A stretch of 64,000 bases of DNA from Diatrype stigma (Eukaryota > Ascomycota > Sordariomycetes > Xylariales > Diatrypaceae). The position numbers and the translations under genes are program-made. Shown here piece after piece: positions 1-14,784 of this stretch. The notes under the pieces are model-generated. The model saw only the letters and a program-made list of their open reading frames with translations, was not told the origin of the DNA and did no database searches. Positions within the stretch are counted from its first letter, which is position 1, and each line of letters starts with the position of its first letter. The DNA lies in contig JAKJXP020000038.1 of the NCBI GenBank assembly GCA_022225965.2, forward strand, positions 124,001 through 188,000. Reading direction: 5' to 3'.

Positions 1-1
1 G

Positions 2-328
2 GCCGCCGACCTGCCAACGCCTTTTCTTTCGAGCCTGCAGAATGGGTTACGCTTGGTCAAATTCCACAATGCGGCAGTCCGAAAATCGCGAAGGCGATTC
101 GGTGCGATCCCAACCTTCCACACGGACACGCAGAAGCCGTATAGGTGCGCAGACAACCTGCGTTACTGGGCCAAGGCAGCCGAGCTGCGGTGGGAGGTTA
201 TGCTCAAGGTCGACGCTCTGGGTATTGTCTACAATAACAACCAGCAGGTATGGATCGACTTCGAGGCGGCTATCTTCCAATGGTGCCGGAAGGTCCGCGA
301 GGAGGTCACCGCCGGCTGGAAGGAGTAA
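2..328 (+). CDS. 3' end of an unrecognised protein gene (partial)
   Basis: This is the C-terminal part of a gene that enters from the left edge. The frame is open from base 2 to the TAA at 326-328, giving about 108 residues. Codon choice is coding-like, and the sequence is rich in Trp and basic residues, with a segment reading WAKAAELRWEVMLK near the middle. I recognise no domain. The stop codon overlaps a good splice-donor motif: GTAAGAG begins at base 325. The true last exon could therefore lie further downstream, and the TAA would then be intronic. A short codon-biased stretch at 427-516 is a candidate for that exon, although the simplest splice does not join the two in frame. The start and the upstream exons lie outside the window. 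Confidence 0.5.
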   Translation, partial: AADLPTPFLSSLQNGLRLVKFHNAAVRKSRRRFGAIPTFHTDTQKPYRCADNLRYWAKAAELRWEVMLKVDALGIVYNNNQQVWIDFEAAIFQWCRKVREEVTAGWKE

Positions 329-1979
329 GAGAAGGAGCATGCTGATATCAGAATGAGGTTTACGACTTGATGCCCAGTTAGCAATACTACCTTACTAATT
401 TTTGACTGCATGGCGCAGCCGTCGACATGTCGAAGTACATTTTCAAGCACGCCCCATCCACCGGTCACCTCAAGGGTGACGAGTACACCTCCACGATTTA
501 CACCATATACCCATAGCATAGTGAAGATGATTTCATACATTCTCAGGGCCTCGGCGGCAGGCCCATTCATAGTATCCTAAGGAAACTAGCAAAAATTGAA
601 GACTGGTGGATACATCTAAGTAGCTTCTCAAAACGACTCGCAGGTGCATAGTAACCATACGGGCGTGAGTTAAACCATAAGTCCATTCGCTCACTTACCT
701 TTTTCTTTGTACATCATAACGATCTATTCAATTCCCCACCCTCCCTGTTTGGGATCAAACGCCTTTCTGCTTGATGCAGAAAACGATCAGGCAAAATTTA
801 GAACTACCCAATACTGGATTGCTTTAGACTACTTTTAATAATAAGGGGCTTCTTTGAGTTCAAACCATTTACACTTTCAGTCTCCTGCAACAGAACGAAT
901 GCCCTGAACTGGGAATGGGATCTGTCGGGAGTCCACTGGAGAAAGGTGTAGCGTGGGCACGCAGAGCAGAGCCTTGTTGGATTATAAGTTCAAAATGCCT
1001 CGAGGTAAGTAAGTACCTATTTCGTTCCCATCTGAAGTTATATTGCAAGAGTGTCAAGCTCATGATGCCATCATTATAGGCACCAGCACATTCAGAGAAA
1101 GACAGGCGTGTATTCACATATGTAGATATCCTGTACTACCAATTTGGGATACCAATCATCCTGGCAAAGCTTAGCAGTCATGTCAGCCCCTCATTTCCCT
1201 CTAGCCCCTATCTTGGAACTCCCCCAGAGTTCCTCAGGGCAAGTGGCAGATTTTGCTTATCATGTCATCAGCTCTGGTGTTTATCATCGTTGGCACCCAG
1301 AAATGATCGGTTGTACAAAGCTACAGCAGACCTGGCAAGTCCCCTTCTTCGCAATGGAATGCCTATAGATAGAGCTCCTGAACTGCCTTTGCGCTTGCCA
1401 ATGAGATCCAGGCCACTCCGTAGAAGCCAAGATATGATGTAGTAATCTAGAACCTGAAAGTTGCAGGTGACCATTAGATATACCTTACGTACTTACGTGT
1501 ATGAAGTAGGTACATCCATAACACTCACTGTACAACTGGCAGTTACGAAGATAAGATGGTGGTTGAAGATGGTCCATTTCGCGCTAAGCGCTAAACGGGT
1601 AAATACCGGGGAGCTTAGCGCACCTTAGCTAATGTACCTTACCTAATGCGCTTGACGCAAGGCCATGCCGTAGAGCGTAGGTAGGTACCTGGTAGCCACC
1701 TGGGCACCTGGGCACCTGCAGCCTGTAGGCAAACGGGAGCTTCATCAGCTCTTCTCAGCCTGACCCATTCCCGAGCTCACAGAGCAACATCACTACTTCA
1801 CTTATTAGCCATTCCCGACAACAATACCACGAGCGACAGTTCATTTACGACGATCGTTTATCCCCATCCGACTCACAACCTGACTATCCTCCTCGCAGCG
1901 CGTGTATTTTTGATACCTCGAAATCGACAACTTCCTCCTGCCCTTATCAGACCGGCTCTGACGTCGCCATTCAGCAGCC
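329..1979. other. Spacer and RPT4 upstream region
   Basis: About 1.65 kb without a firm gene. It holds a 90-base ATG-to-TAG stretch (427-516) with strongly biased codons that may be a fragment or terminal exon of the left-edge gene. An inverted repeat with 9-bp arms lies at 1581-1621, about 360 bp upstream of the RPT4 start. The last 200 bp are pyrimidine-rich, as in many fungal promoters and 5' leaders. Confidence 0.5.
1581..1621. repeat. Inverted repeat upstream of RPT4
   Basis: The 9-mer GCGCTAAGC at 1581-1589 is perfectly complemented by GCTTAGCGC at 1613-1621, leaving a 23-nt loop. A further partial copy (GCGCTAA) overlaps the first arm. It could be a paired protein-binding site or a hairpin. 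No function is known to me. Confidence 0.6.
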
Positions 1980-3337
1980 ATGGCATCCGACCAGGAGCGC
2001 GATCACGCCCTACAAGCCCTCCGGGCGAAGCTTATCGAGTCGCGGGAATGGGAAGCCAAGCTGAAGGCGCTGCGCTTGGAGATCAAAGGATTGCAAAAAG
2101 ATTACGATCAAACCGAAGAGAACATCAAGGCGCTGCAGAGCGTTGGCCAAATTATTGGTGAAGTCCTGAAGCAGCTAGACGAGGAGAGATGTAAGACTCC
2201 GACGCGGAATCCTTCCATCTTGTATGCGGCATACTGACGAAAACCACCGTAGTTATTGTGAAGGCCTCGTCAGGCCCCCGATATGTCGTCGGTTGCAGAT
2301 CCAAGGTCGACAGAGCCAAGCTGAAGCAAGGTACCCGTGTGGCGCTAGACATGACGACACTGACCATCATGCGAATGCTTCCGCGGGAAGTCGACCCACT
2401 TGTCTACAACATGTCCTTGGAGGACCCCGGCCAAGTCAGCTTCGCCGGAATCGGTGGTTTGAATGACCAGATCCGTGAGCTGCGGGAGGTTATTGAGCTA
2501 CCGCTGAAGAACCCAGAGTTGTTTCTGAGAGTAGGCATCAAGCCACCGAAGGGAGTACTACTATATGGGCCGCCCGGCACAGGAAAGACACTTCTAGCCA
2601 GAGCGGTTGCGAGCAGTTTAGAGACGAACTTCTTGAAGGGTGGGATCAACCCCAAGCAAACACTTCACACATTCTGGCATCTTCAACTAACTTCTATCTG
2701 ATAGTTGTCTCCTCCGCTATCGTCGATAAGTACATTGGCGAGTCCGCTCGACTCATCAGAGAGATGTTCGGATATGCCAAAGAGCACGAGCCTTGCATCA
2801 TTTTCATGGACGAGATCGACGCCATCGGTGGGCGCCGTTTCTCCGAGGGAACTAGTGCCGACCGCGAAATCCAACGAACGTTGATGGAGCTACTCAACCA
2901 GCTGGACGGTTTTGACTACCTTGGCAAAACAAAAATTATCATGGCTACGAATCGACCCGATACCCTTGACCCAGCCCTGTTGCGTGCTGGACGTCTCGAC
3001 CGAAAGCTCGAGATCCCCTTGCCGAACGAGGTCGGCCGGCTAGAGATTCTGAAGATCCACGCAGCTAGTGTAGTCACAGAAGGAGACATCGACTTCGAGA
3101 GTGTAGTCAAGATGAGCGACGGGCTGAACGGTGCAGACTTACGGAACGTGGTGACGGAAGCGTAAGTAACTCCATTCCCGCAACCACCATTGAATGCTAT
3201 ATCTAATTTCTCGTAGTGGACTGTTTGCGATCAAGGCCTACCGGGACGCCGTCAACCAAGACGACTTCAACAAGGCAGTGCGGAAGCTGGCCGAGGCGAA
3301 GAAGCTGGAGGGCAAATTGGAGTACCAGAAGCTATAA
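1980..3337 (+). CDS. RPT4: 26S proteasome regulatory ATPase subunit Rpt4
   Basis: This is one of the six AAA ATPases of the 19S base ring, which unfolds ubiquitinated substrates and feeds them into the 20S core. Four exons fit by phase and homology: 1980-2190, 2253-2639, 2705-3161 and 3217-3337, giving 391 residues, the usual length for Rpt4/PSMC6. Residues about 10-65 form the N-terminal coiled coil, followed by the OB region. The Walker A motif GPPGTGKT is at about 176-183 and Walker B DEID at about 235-238. An arginine-finger segment, [12 protein letters not shown], follows. The start was chosen because the ATG opens the expected [16 protein letters not shown] N-terminus. The intron in the AAA domain falls between LK and [14 protein letters not shown]. 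The C-terminus ends in KLEYQKL and lacks the HbYX motif, as expected for Rpt4. A second proteasome gene, PRE4, lies 8 kb away. Confidence 0.96.
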
Positions 3338-6300
3338 AGCGGACCTGGATCGGGGCCAGAGAGCGGAAACCATCATACTAGGGCTCTATAAGGCTATACA
3401 AATAAGCTGGAGACCCCATGCGTGGAGCGGGAGATTTGACTCTGCTGCATTTGCCAGAACTTGGTGTAATTCTAGTATGTACTAATCCAGCGCTCAAGCA
3501 TCATCATCCGGGCGGATTCAGCATAATCTAGTGTGGAAACCCACCCTATCAGCTACTTCGTCACCCCCCTACGCAAGCATAAGAAGTACGTGTGTAGCAC
3601 AAGTCAGCCTCGTCCTCACCGCAAACGGCAAGAAGTGAATGATTCTGCGTAGCCGGCGGCAAGGGTCCGATCTATAGTACGATGCTAAAAGACGATGGTG
3701 AGTACGCGCATGCATGTATATGGGCGAAACGATCTCAATTACAACTCGATGCTGCACCCCTCAGAGCTAGCGAGCTGGTGGCTGGCAGGTTTGGGCATGT
3801 AGAAACGTCAGCACTGGTCTTGTTTCGTCTCGTCCGCCGCAGAATGTACTGTCAGCTTTGCTATCTAGCGGAGGCACAGAGAGGCACATAGGGCTGAACG
3901 AGGTAACCCGGCCATCGAGCTCATGGGATTCTTGCATACCTAGGTAGGCGGGTTAGCGGCTAGTCGCTTATCGAGGTGCTACCTAGCCATTGTCATCATC
4001 ACCTGAGAAAGCGGGCTATACAGTATAAGCAAGCGGTGGCACAGGACAGGCTGGGCCATTGGCAGAAGGGGCTATTTAGACGATAGCTTCTTTTGTTAGT
4101 CCACCACTGATGTGATGATTCTTCTCAGCTGTCAGGACCTCGGGGCTAGCTAGGTAGACATTGGAGCATACTGCGTAAGTACTGCCTAGGTAAGTAGGTA
4201 TGCTATTGCAACTTTACCCAGGCGTCGAAAATGCTATTCGGCGGCTCCTTGGTACTCATCTTAAGAGACAGTTAATCGTTGAGAATACATAGGTAGACTA
4301 CCTATTATGTAAGTTGGATGGACCGAAGTTTAACGACGTCGTCGGCCTGGTTCCTCTCCTTGAGTTGACTCGTCTGACATCGGAACTGGCTAGCCGTTTA
4401 AGTAGTTCCTGCTGGCGGGGTTCTGGTGCGAAGTGACGATGGCGGCGGCGGCCCCGAGAAGATACAAGGTAGGGTCGTCGCCATGGATACACAGACTTAG
4501 GTAGCTTCTGACAGCTTGGCCTATTGAGACTCTAGAGATGTTTACTAGGTACTAATAATAGGTCTGGTGGTTGGCGCCGGCGGAATTAGAAAGTTCAGCA
4601 AATACATGTTCAAACCCGTCCTGTCAGTTCCAGCAGCTACCCGTGCCGCCAGCGTAAAGTCAATTGTGGCGCAGCCTGAGGACATCCATGATCCAGTCTC
4701 TTCCATTTTTCAGGTACTTCGTATGTACCTACTTATCAAACCGCTCGACCGATCTGGCGAGAATGAAAACGAAAATATACTATAGTACCGACTCGGACTA
4801 AGGCTTAAGTGCCTAACGATTACCTAGGTAGGTGTTCTACATACTTCCATGTACGGGATACGCATGCAACCTGAAGCTATGTACATATGCAGGTATCGAC
4901 ATGTTGCAGTATATCACTTAGTGCTGACAGCCACAATATGTAGACCTACCTACTTCGTACATATCCTTCAGTTGAAACCCTTTCGCAGCTGGACCAGTGG
5001 TGTGCGGAGGCTACTGCTCATAAGGAACCCGTTGTTGCTCGAACGGGGGTTCTTATCTCACTCCAATAAGTAATTCGTTAAGTGAGTGCTCGTAAAGCTG
5101 GTCATGCTGTCATACGAGATCGGTAGCTCTGCCGGTCCTATAGCGACGCAAGTAAATTACCCGATCGGAAACCCCCTCCCCCCCTTTTTTTTGAGCCCTA
5201 GTGATCAAAAAAGCATGTCGTCAGAGGTCGTGTTCGGAGGGCAGCCTTGCCTCAGGTTCCGATGATCTCGGGATCGACAGTCCAACCATCAACAGCGGCA
5301 AGCAAGGGGCCAGGGGGGGCTTACGGGCTTTTCCAGCCCAAGGCTGCCTCTTTTACATGCGACTCGTCGGCGTTCCCTTTGTCCTACACACGTATACGGG
5401 CAATAGGTAGGCCCAAGAGGTTCTTCGCACAGCCCCAAAACAAAGGGGGCTAGAGCTTTTGCTAAGGACATGGAAGGGGGGCCTTTGGGGGTAGCCCAAG
5501 CAAGCGCTGGCCGGACATGGTAAAGCTGCGAGTGGGCTTCTTCCAACACGAACCACGCCAGCGGGAGCATCTTCCAATCGGCATTGCTTGTTTTCCATGT
5601 GGCATTTCATACCCGTGCTAGAGTGGGAATAATCTGTACGCAACGAAGGGTAGGCCATACCTAGTTACGTGCCTGTATATACCAGGTACTTATTACCTAC
5701 ATAGGTACATACTCCGTAGACAGGTGGGGTGACTTCTCAACGCATTTCTGCTCGACGAGGAACACGAGTGCACGAGGTTCCTCACCGAGCACCTCGAAGG
5801 AGAGAGAACAGCTTTCCAAACAGCATCGAGGAACATGAGCGCCTCTAGCCTGCAGAGTCTGAGGTCGGGAGGGATGCAGATACAGGGTAGCAGGTTCGTA
5901 AACACCTGAAAACAGGGCCCAATAGTGTGCTGGCCTGCTAGATCTGAAACTTTGGTGCAGGCGCCGCGCGGGAGGACACATCAGCGGGAGGTAGTAGATA
6001 GATAGATGGGCATGTTGCTGATACTATGATATCGATGGAACGAGTAACAGGTTTTACTATGCATGAGCAAAGAAAGGAGCAGAACTAGGTAAAAGTGTGA
6101 CAAGTAGCAGCTGTAACAAGTCAGAACAGGTGTTATTATATACCTTATCATATATTACACGCTGCCCACATATTAGGTAGCTAAGCTATATGATGTGTTC
6201 AGCACTTGGATGTTCTCCAACGCTCTGGGGACATTTACAGTTTTGGATATGCAGTTGTGTGCAGTAGCAAACACGTGAGAGCTTCAGGACTGGACTAGAG

Positions 6301-7266
6301 CCAGCTCTTAACCACTTGCCTAGTTAGTGCATGTTAGGATCCCCAGATGTATGTTGAGTGTTGAATACGATACTTATGTGTCTATAACTATATACGCAGT
6401 TGACATCTATCTCTGTTATCTGGCTGGTGCCATCCCCGATTGATCCTCCTATCCCCAGGCCTTCGGGAGAGAAAGGAAGACCAAGAGAAGACCAAGAGAA
6501 GACCAAGAGAAGACCAAGAGAAGACCAAGAGAACAAAGACACAGGCCTACCTTAGTAAAGTGTGAATGCATCCGTCTACATACAACCAGTTGCAACGTAC
6601 AGGCCTAGATACTGCTAGACTACGTAGGTGGTATGTACCTGTCCATCCAGATATCGTTTCTCTTGCCTACCTAGGTACCTACCCTACCTAGGTATCCCTA
6701 CCATGCTACACACACCTAAGCATGTATCGCAGGGGTTTATTAGTGCAAAGGAGCACGGCAGGGGGCTGTACTTCGGGTTGGTAGCCCCGCCATCCAGATC
6801 TCAGCTTAAGACGAGCCTTAGAGATGGGCCAGCTACCCTGCTACCCTACGTGCCCTACTAAACAGTACTGTAGCTACTACGTATCCAGTATTGAGATAGA
6901 GCCCCCATGCGCTATACGCCATACGCCATATGCCATAGACATACCACATTACCACATAGCCATACGCCTAGCCATACCTACACTACAGTACATACATATA
7001 TATAGTCCCAAGCTCGTCCCATCTTCCTGCCTGGGAAAATCCTTTCTTGTCCAATTCCCTTTCACCGTCTTCTCCAGTTAGAAAAAAGAAGTCCCGCTTA
7101 CTTCCCCCCTCCCGTTACCGGCCGTTTCCTTCCTCTTGATACCCTTTTCTTTTTTGCAGTAGGGAGGGCGAAAGAGACACGACACACACGACACGACAGT
7201 GAAGTAGTAGAACTACTAGAAAAGCCTTCGTTTTCATCTGCTGCTGTTCTACAAGACAACGCAACC
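3338..7266. other. Gene-poor spacer between RPT4 and GFA1
   Basis: About 3.9 kb in which I see no conserved protein. Open frames are short and lack coding-like composition. The stretch contains many copies of the TACCTAGGTA-type motif (for example near 3939, 4183, 4824, 6670 and 6690), a period-11 purine-rich tandem repeat at 6476-6534, and a C/T-rich segment at 7080-7170 that is probably GFA1 promoter or leader. Confidence 0.5.
6476..6534. repeat. Tandem repeat, 11-nt unit GACCAAGAGAA
   Basis: About five near-perfect copies of an 11-base unit lie in non-coding DNA. The reverse strand has a short open frame through it that reads as low-complexity Leu/Ser/Phe and is not a likely gene. Confidence 0.85.
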
Positions 7267-9941
<2,675 letters not shown>

Positions 9942-11075
9942 ATGTTTTCTGCCACCCGTTCGACCTAGTAAAGGCCCGATTGCATAAGGGTGGGTGAATA
10001 TCGATCGTGATATATATCTACCCGACGGATTTACCGAGATTTGGTTCCCCGGAGTTGGCTTGTGGAGGGGGGTCAACCGGAGGGAAATAACTACATAATA
10101 TACAGCCCGCAAGGGGGGCGGGGAATCCGGTTTGGGATAAATCTTCGCAACGATATTGTGGTTATCGTTGTTTGTTGTGTCACAATGTGCGCACAACGCC
10201 ATCAATTCAGCGTCGCCATGTTGACTATCATGTCCGTCCGTCTGTCTTGCATTGCCCTGGAGGGAAGGAAAAGAGGGAAATGAATGAATGAATAGCGATC
10301 GATGATGGAAGGAATAACTAGCAGAAATCAAAATATTTCGCTCATACTGATCTTATGCTTTCTCTTGCATGTTCCATCGGACGGTGTTTACTCTGTGACT
10401 AGTGTATATCAAAGACCTAAAATCCTTGGGTAAACAGGCAATTGAGTGATACTCGTGCTGGATCGTCCTCTCCAACTTATTTTGATTTGACCACCTGCCT
10501 CATTAGGTGTGGAATAGAACCGTCGGTAGTACAGCACACGAGTCTGTCTAGCATAAGCACCCAACGTTAACGCCAACGCTGCAATTTCTAGATATTCTGA
10601 TATAATCGTAGTGACTGACTTATGTTGCATGCGTACTATGTTCCCCTACAAGCAGGTCTCCTTTATCGAGTCTTCTGATAGTGCAGGTTTTATTTCCTTG
10701 CCTACCTACATATACCAACCTGCTTTCGCGCGTGTGATGTGACACTGTCCCTTGCAAAGTCGACTGACATTCGTAGAGTTTATGTACCTAGGTAGGCAGG
10801 TAAAGCCTCTAATCGGCTAACTACATAGCTACATAGGTAGGTAGCTATCAGTCGGAATTTCCGCCTCGCCCCCATTCCGATCCGGACAAGCAAGACGCAG
10901 GTGAAATGCCCCGTCTCTGGACTGCCCCTTCTCACGTACGTATCACATGCGTCGTAGCGTATCGTATCCTTTATTTGTTGGGTAATTTGTTCGTTTTCCC
11001 GCATCTAAACCCCTCTCCCCAGTTCCTGTCTCTCTGTCTCTCACTTGCACACTCGATAACCCCCAACCCCTTCCC
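9942..11075. other. Convergent spacer GFA1 / PRE4
   Basis: This 1.1 kb holds the 3' flanks of GFA1 (+) and PRE4 (-). I see no further gene. An open frame of 269 codons on the minus strand overlapping the GFA1 end is an antisense shadow. A TACCTAGGTA-type motif occurs near 10787. Confidence 0.6.
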
Positions 11076-12168
11076 TTAGACGGTCTGCGTGCCGTAGCCC
11101 TTGATGCGGTCGGCGAAGGCCCAGCTCTGCTTCTCGAGCTTCTCGGTCTCGAACAGCTCGACGCCGCCGGCCTTGGTGACGACGGCGAGGGAGTACGAGT
11201 CGAGGGAGCGGGCGTCGCGGTAGAAGAGGACCTTCATGCACTCGCGGATAGCGGCGACGGCCTGGTCGCGGGACAGGGCGGCGGCGGCGTCGTCGTCGGG
11301 GGCGTAGCGCCGGAGGATGGGCTGGGCGAGCATGGACCCGAAGCCGGTGGCCAGGGAGGGCGCGGTGAAGGTGGTGCCGAGCAGGTCGGCGGCGGCCAGG
11401 AACGGGGCGCCCGACTCGTCCAGCCCCGCCACCAGCAGGTGGTTCCACAGGGGGTCGAACTTGCTGCGCCGGTGGTACAGCAGCTTCGCCAGGTACTTGT
11501 GCAGGCTGCGCGCCGTCAGCGCGTGCGCCTCGGCGTCGCCGCCCCCCGCGTACGCCTCGTCGATCGCCAGCTCCCCCAGGTGCCGGTCCAGGTACTGCAT
11601 GTCCGACACGTCGCCGCCGAACCCGACCACCGACGCCTCGCCGAACTGCCGCAGGCGCTTGACGTCCGTGAAGCGGGCGAGGGAGCCGTAGGATGCTGTG
11701 TCGGGGTGACTTGGTTAGCTGGGTTTCTAGTCCCCTCGATCTCGACTGCGCGTGTATATGTATGCGTATTGTGCTGCATCTATGTGTATGATGGGTGTGT
11801 GCATCGGACGCTTGTGGTAGCAGATGAGAGGTGGCGAGCTAGGCTAGGCAAGGTGGGAGATGAGGGAGGTGGGTGTGCTGTATGATGTACGATGTATGCA
11901 TACCCAGGTTATCGGCGGCCATGACGACGCCATCCTTGAACTTCAGCGCTAATACTGATGTGCCGGTCACGATGGGAGACTGTGTGTGCTGGTTCGGGCC
12001 GTTGTTCTGCAGATACGAGTTGTCGTAGGCACCGTAGACGTCGTCTCTGGGCTGTTTTCGAGCAACATGGCTATGGTTAGCTTCTCCATCTTATATCTCG
12101 AGGTGATGGTGGCGGTTGAGGAAACGGGACAAGCTTACACGACCCCAAGCTTGCGGTCGATGATCCAT
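11076..12168 (-). CDS. PRE4: 20S proteasome subunit beta-7 (Pre4 / PSMB4 type)
   Basis: This is a non-catalytic beta-ring subunit of the 20S core particle. Minus-strand exons are 12139-12168, 11904-12051 and 11076-11695, giving 265 residues. The N-terminus [17 protein letters not shown] is created by the first splice and matches the Pezizomycotina form of this subunit. It is followed by [28 protein letters not shown] and [14 protein letters not shown]. The TGTS segment marks the beta-subunit fold, but the catalytic threonine arrangement is absent, as expected for beta-7. The last exon is strongly GC-rich and uses almost only G- or C-ending codons, unlike its flanks. The gene diverges from the HCNGP-family gene across a 580-bp promoter that contains a perfect hairpin. 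Confidence 0.94.
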
Positions 12169-12748
12169 CTTTTCGGTAGGATTTGTCGAGTGTCTGGTAA
12201 AAGGCAGGAAAAAGGCCGGGAGAGACGCAAATCGGTTGTGTTGAAGGCGGACGTCGGCTGCTTGAGATGTAGGTAGGTGTGTAGTTGGGAGGATGGATGG
12301 ATGCAAGGCTGATCGTATAATACCTAAGTGAGTACCTAGGTAGGTACCTAGCGGCCAGGCATGTTAAGCATGGTACATACGTACATACGTACCCGGGCAG
12401 CTCGCGTCGTCACAGCTGTCTGCCTTCAGTGCCTTCCCGCCTTCCAAAGCTCGGACCCGCACGTAGTTAATTGACCCCACATACGAAGTACAAAGGTGCC
12501 GCCCGTTCAAGGTTCCAGGCAACCTGGAACCTTGGAAGTACCTGATATTGTACACCAGGGCTGACAGCTGACAGCTGACAGGAGCTAGAGCTATTCCTCA
12601 GCCACCTGCAACTTCCTACTGCCTACTGACCGTTTGATCTAGCAATAAGACGAAACATACCCAGTCCTTCATCTTGAATCTTGATTGATAATTAATTGAT
12701 GGTTTTGGATTCTTAACCTCAGCGGCTGGTTCAACAAAATCTCGTACG
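12169..12748. promoter_or_regulatory. Shared divergent promoter of PRE4 (-) and HCNGP-family gene (+)
   Basis: The 580 bp between two divergent starts must serve both genes. It contains a TACCTAGGTA-type motif near 12331, a hairpin at 12508-12534 and three tandem copies of the 7-mer GCTGACA at 12560-12580. No proteasome-associated control element (GGTGGCAAA) is seen. Confidence 0.7.
12508..12534. repeat. Perfect 12-bp inverted repeat (hairpin) with 3-nt loop
   Basis: CAAGGTTCCAGG at 12508-12519 and CCTGGAACCTTG at 12523-12534 are exact reverse complements separated by CAA. A third copy of part of it (GGAACCTTGAAG) occurs at 19561, so the sequence may belong to a dispersed family. Confidence 0.85.
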
Positions 12749-13825
12749 ATGAGTGGGTTGGTGGCCTATGGCAGTAGCGATGAAGAGGATGATGAACATG
12801 AGCATGAGCATGAGACGCCAAAAGTACCGGTGACAAAGAAGGTATGAGGGTATACCGACCTTGGGTATTGGGTATCACCCAATCGACCCGACGAAAAGGA
12901 GAGACCTCCAGAATATGAGCAGAGAACGTCACTGACCCGGTTGAGACCAGCCACAGGAATCGACTACGGCGGCCAAGACAGAAAGTAATGGGGAGTCAAG
13001 TGCAAGTAAGTGAATGTCCCCCCTTTCCCGTGGTTTACTGGTTCTCAATTGACGAGTAAAGGATCAACTACAAATCAGCCAGTAGAGGCTGCAACACCAG
13101 GTGCACCTTCTGAGCCACAACCACCAAAACCAGTGGAACAGCCCATAATCGGGCCTCAGATGGGGCCAGCAGGAGCCGGAGCAGGAGCAGAAGGGCCAGA
13201 GTACCCCTCCTCCTACCCCCCGCTAGAAGAAGCCGAAGGGGGCTCGCCCTCCTCATCCTCCATCGCGCCTCCCCCTTTTCTTCCCGCTCCTCCCGGCTCG
13301 CCCTACAGCGCCGAGCGGGCCGCGGTGCGGAGCCTGACGATGCCGCCGGTGCCGGACACGGCGATCCCGCCGTCGCCGCCGGGGTCGCCGCCGCGCGCCA
13401 CCACGCGCAAGTTCGCCCAGTTCCTCGAGCTCAAGAAGAAGGGCGTGCACTTCAACGCCAAGGTCGCCAGCTCGCCCGCCCTCGCCAACCCCGCCCTCGC
13501 CGACAAGCTGCTCGCCTTCGTCGGCGCCGCCGCCCGCGAGCACCAGTACGCCACCACCCTCCCCCCCGACGTCTGGGACCCCGCCGCCTTCCCCCGCTGC
13601 GCCTTCCGCGAGCAGCTGCGCGCCGCCCAGGTCGAGGGCGCCCGCGAGCGCGCTAGGGGCCGGGGCGCCGCTGTGGATTTTGTGCCTGCTACTGCTGCTG
13701 CTGCTGCTACTAGTGCTGCGAACACGACGACGGGCGCCGCGCCGTCGGGATCGGGAGGACCGGCTGCGGCGGCAGCAACGAGTGGGGCGGCCGCTGGGAA
13801 GCGGAAGACGAGATTTGATAAATGA
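12749..13825 (+). CDS. HCNGP-like (SAP30BP family) nuclear protein
   Basis: This is a member of the HCNGP family (human SAP30BP), nuclear proteins linked to transcription and pre-mRNA splicing. Exons are 12749-12841, 12951-13005 and 13062-13825, giving about 303 residues. An alternative acceptor six bases downstream (exon 2 from 12957) would remove two codons. The protein opens with LVAYGSSDEEDDE, the conserved acidic family start, followed by a Pro/Gly/Glu-rich disordered region. The core domain runs at about residues 165-255 and includes RKFAQFLELKKKGVHFN, SPALANPALADKLL and a YATTLPPDVWDPAAFP segment. The tail is Ala-rich and ends KRKTRFDK. The family has only this one domain, so the molecular role is inferred from human and plant relatives. 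Confidence 0.88.
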
Positions 13826-14784
13826 AAATGGCCTTCTTTGACAAGGGGAGTCTGCCAACTCATGAGGGTCGTTATAAGACTAGTTCATTGGAGGAAAGAT
13901 GGGGGCTGTGGCGGAAGTGGAAATCCAAGAACCCTGATGGCCAGTTTCAGGAGTGTCGTTTTTGCATTTTCATTCTAGATACCCACGACACATATGATAA
14001 TACCAATATGTACACAGAGGTCAGTAATTTAGACGACAGAGGTATCTTAGCAAGCAACCGGCTAGGCTATCCTCACTCATACGCTCGTTGTATTGTATAC
14101 CTGGACGTGTCCGACATGAGTAACACGTTACCTACAATACAACAGGTACATAAATCACTCATAAATTAATGAACACACTTCGACAAAGTCGTACAGCCAG
14201 CCAAATGAGATTTATATCCCACCGTTAATCAACACACGCTGGTCCTAGGTGCGGCATATTTGATACGGAATATCCGGGGATTAGACGGTAAGCATCACCT
14301 GCTGTCTCATAGATAGGTGACACAAAATAGTCAGCCTGTCCAATGCATACTCGTGGCACACACAACACTGCTTAAAGAAGGCATCTCTTATTTCTCTCAT
14401 TATCTATGCATATGAATGTAAATCATCAAATGGCCTGACCATGGAAGAACATTCCTATCATACTCGGATACCCCATCCTAGCGTATAATCCTAGGTGCTC
14501 GAGAGCTACATCGTTATCATATATCTGTTGTCTGCTAAACGCGTAAACAGTAGCATAGACAGGGAACAACAGCCCGTTCCAAGAAGCCAAGCGAAGAGAA
14601 AGAAGCAAACGGACAGATGAGGCGCAGGATGATGTTGGATCGATCCGCCTTCCATCCGCCTACATGTCACTTGGCAATCCCCTAGCCATCGAATTCACTA
14701 CCACCAGCCGGCCGGCCGGCCCTGGCCCGATTCGCTTCCGATTCGATACGATGCTGCTTATTGCAAATCGAACCAAAGTGTTCA
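13826..14784. other. Convergent spacer HCNGP gene / Cu-ATPase
   Basis: About 960 bp of 3' flanking DNA of two convergent genes. The frame after the HCNGP stop (from 13822) is 3' untranslated sequence. I see no other gene or strong repeat, apart from a short (CCGG)-rich stretch near 14710. Confidence 0.6.

Noticed and set aside
6324..6542. Hydrophobic minus-strand frame over the 11-nt tandem repeat
   Set aside because: The repeated Leu/Ser/Phe pattern is a translation of the tandem repeat.
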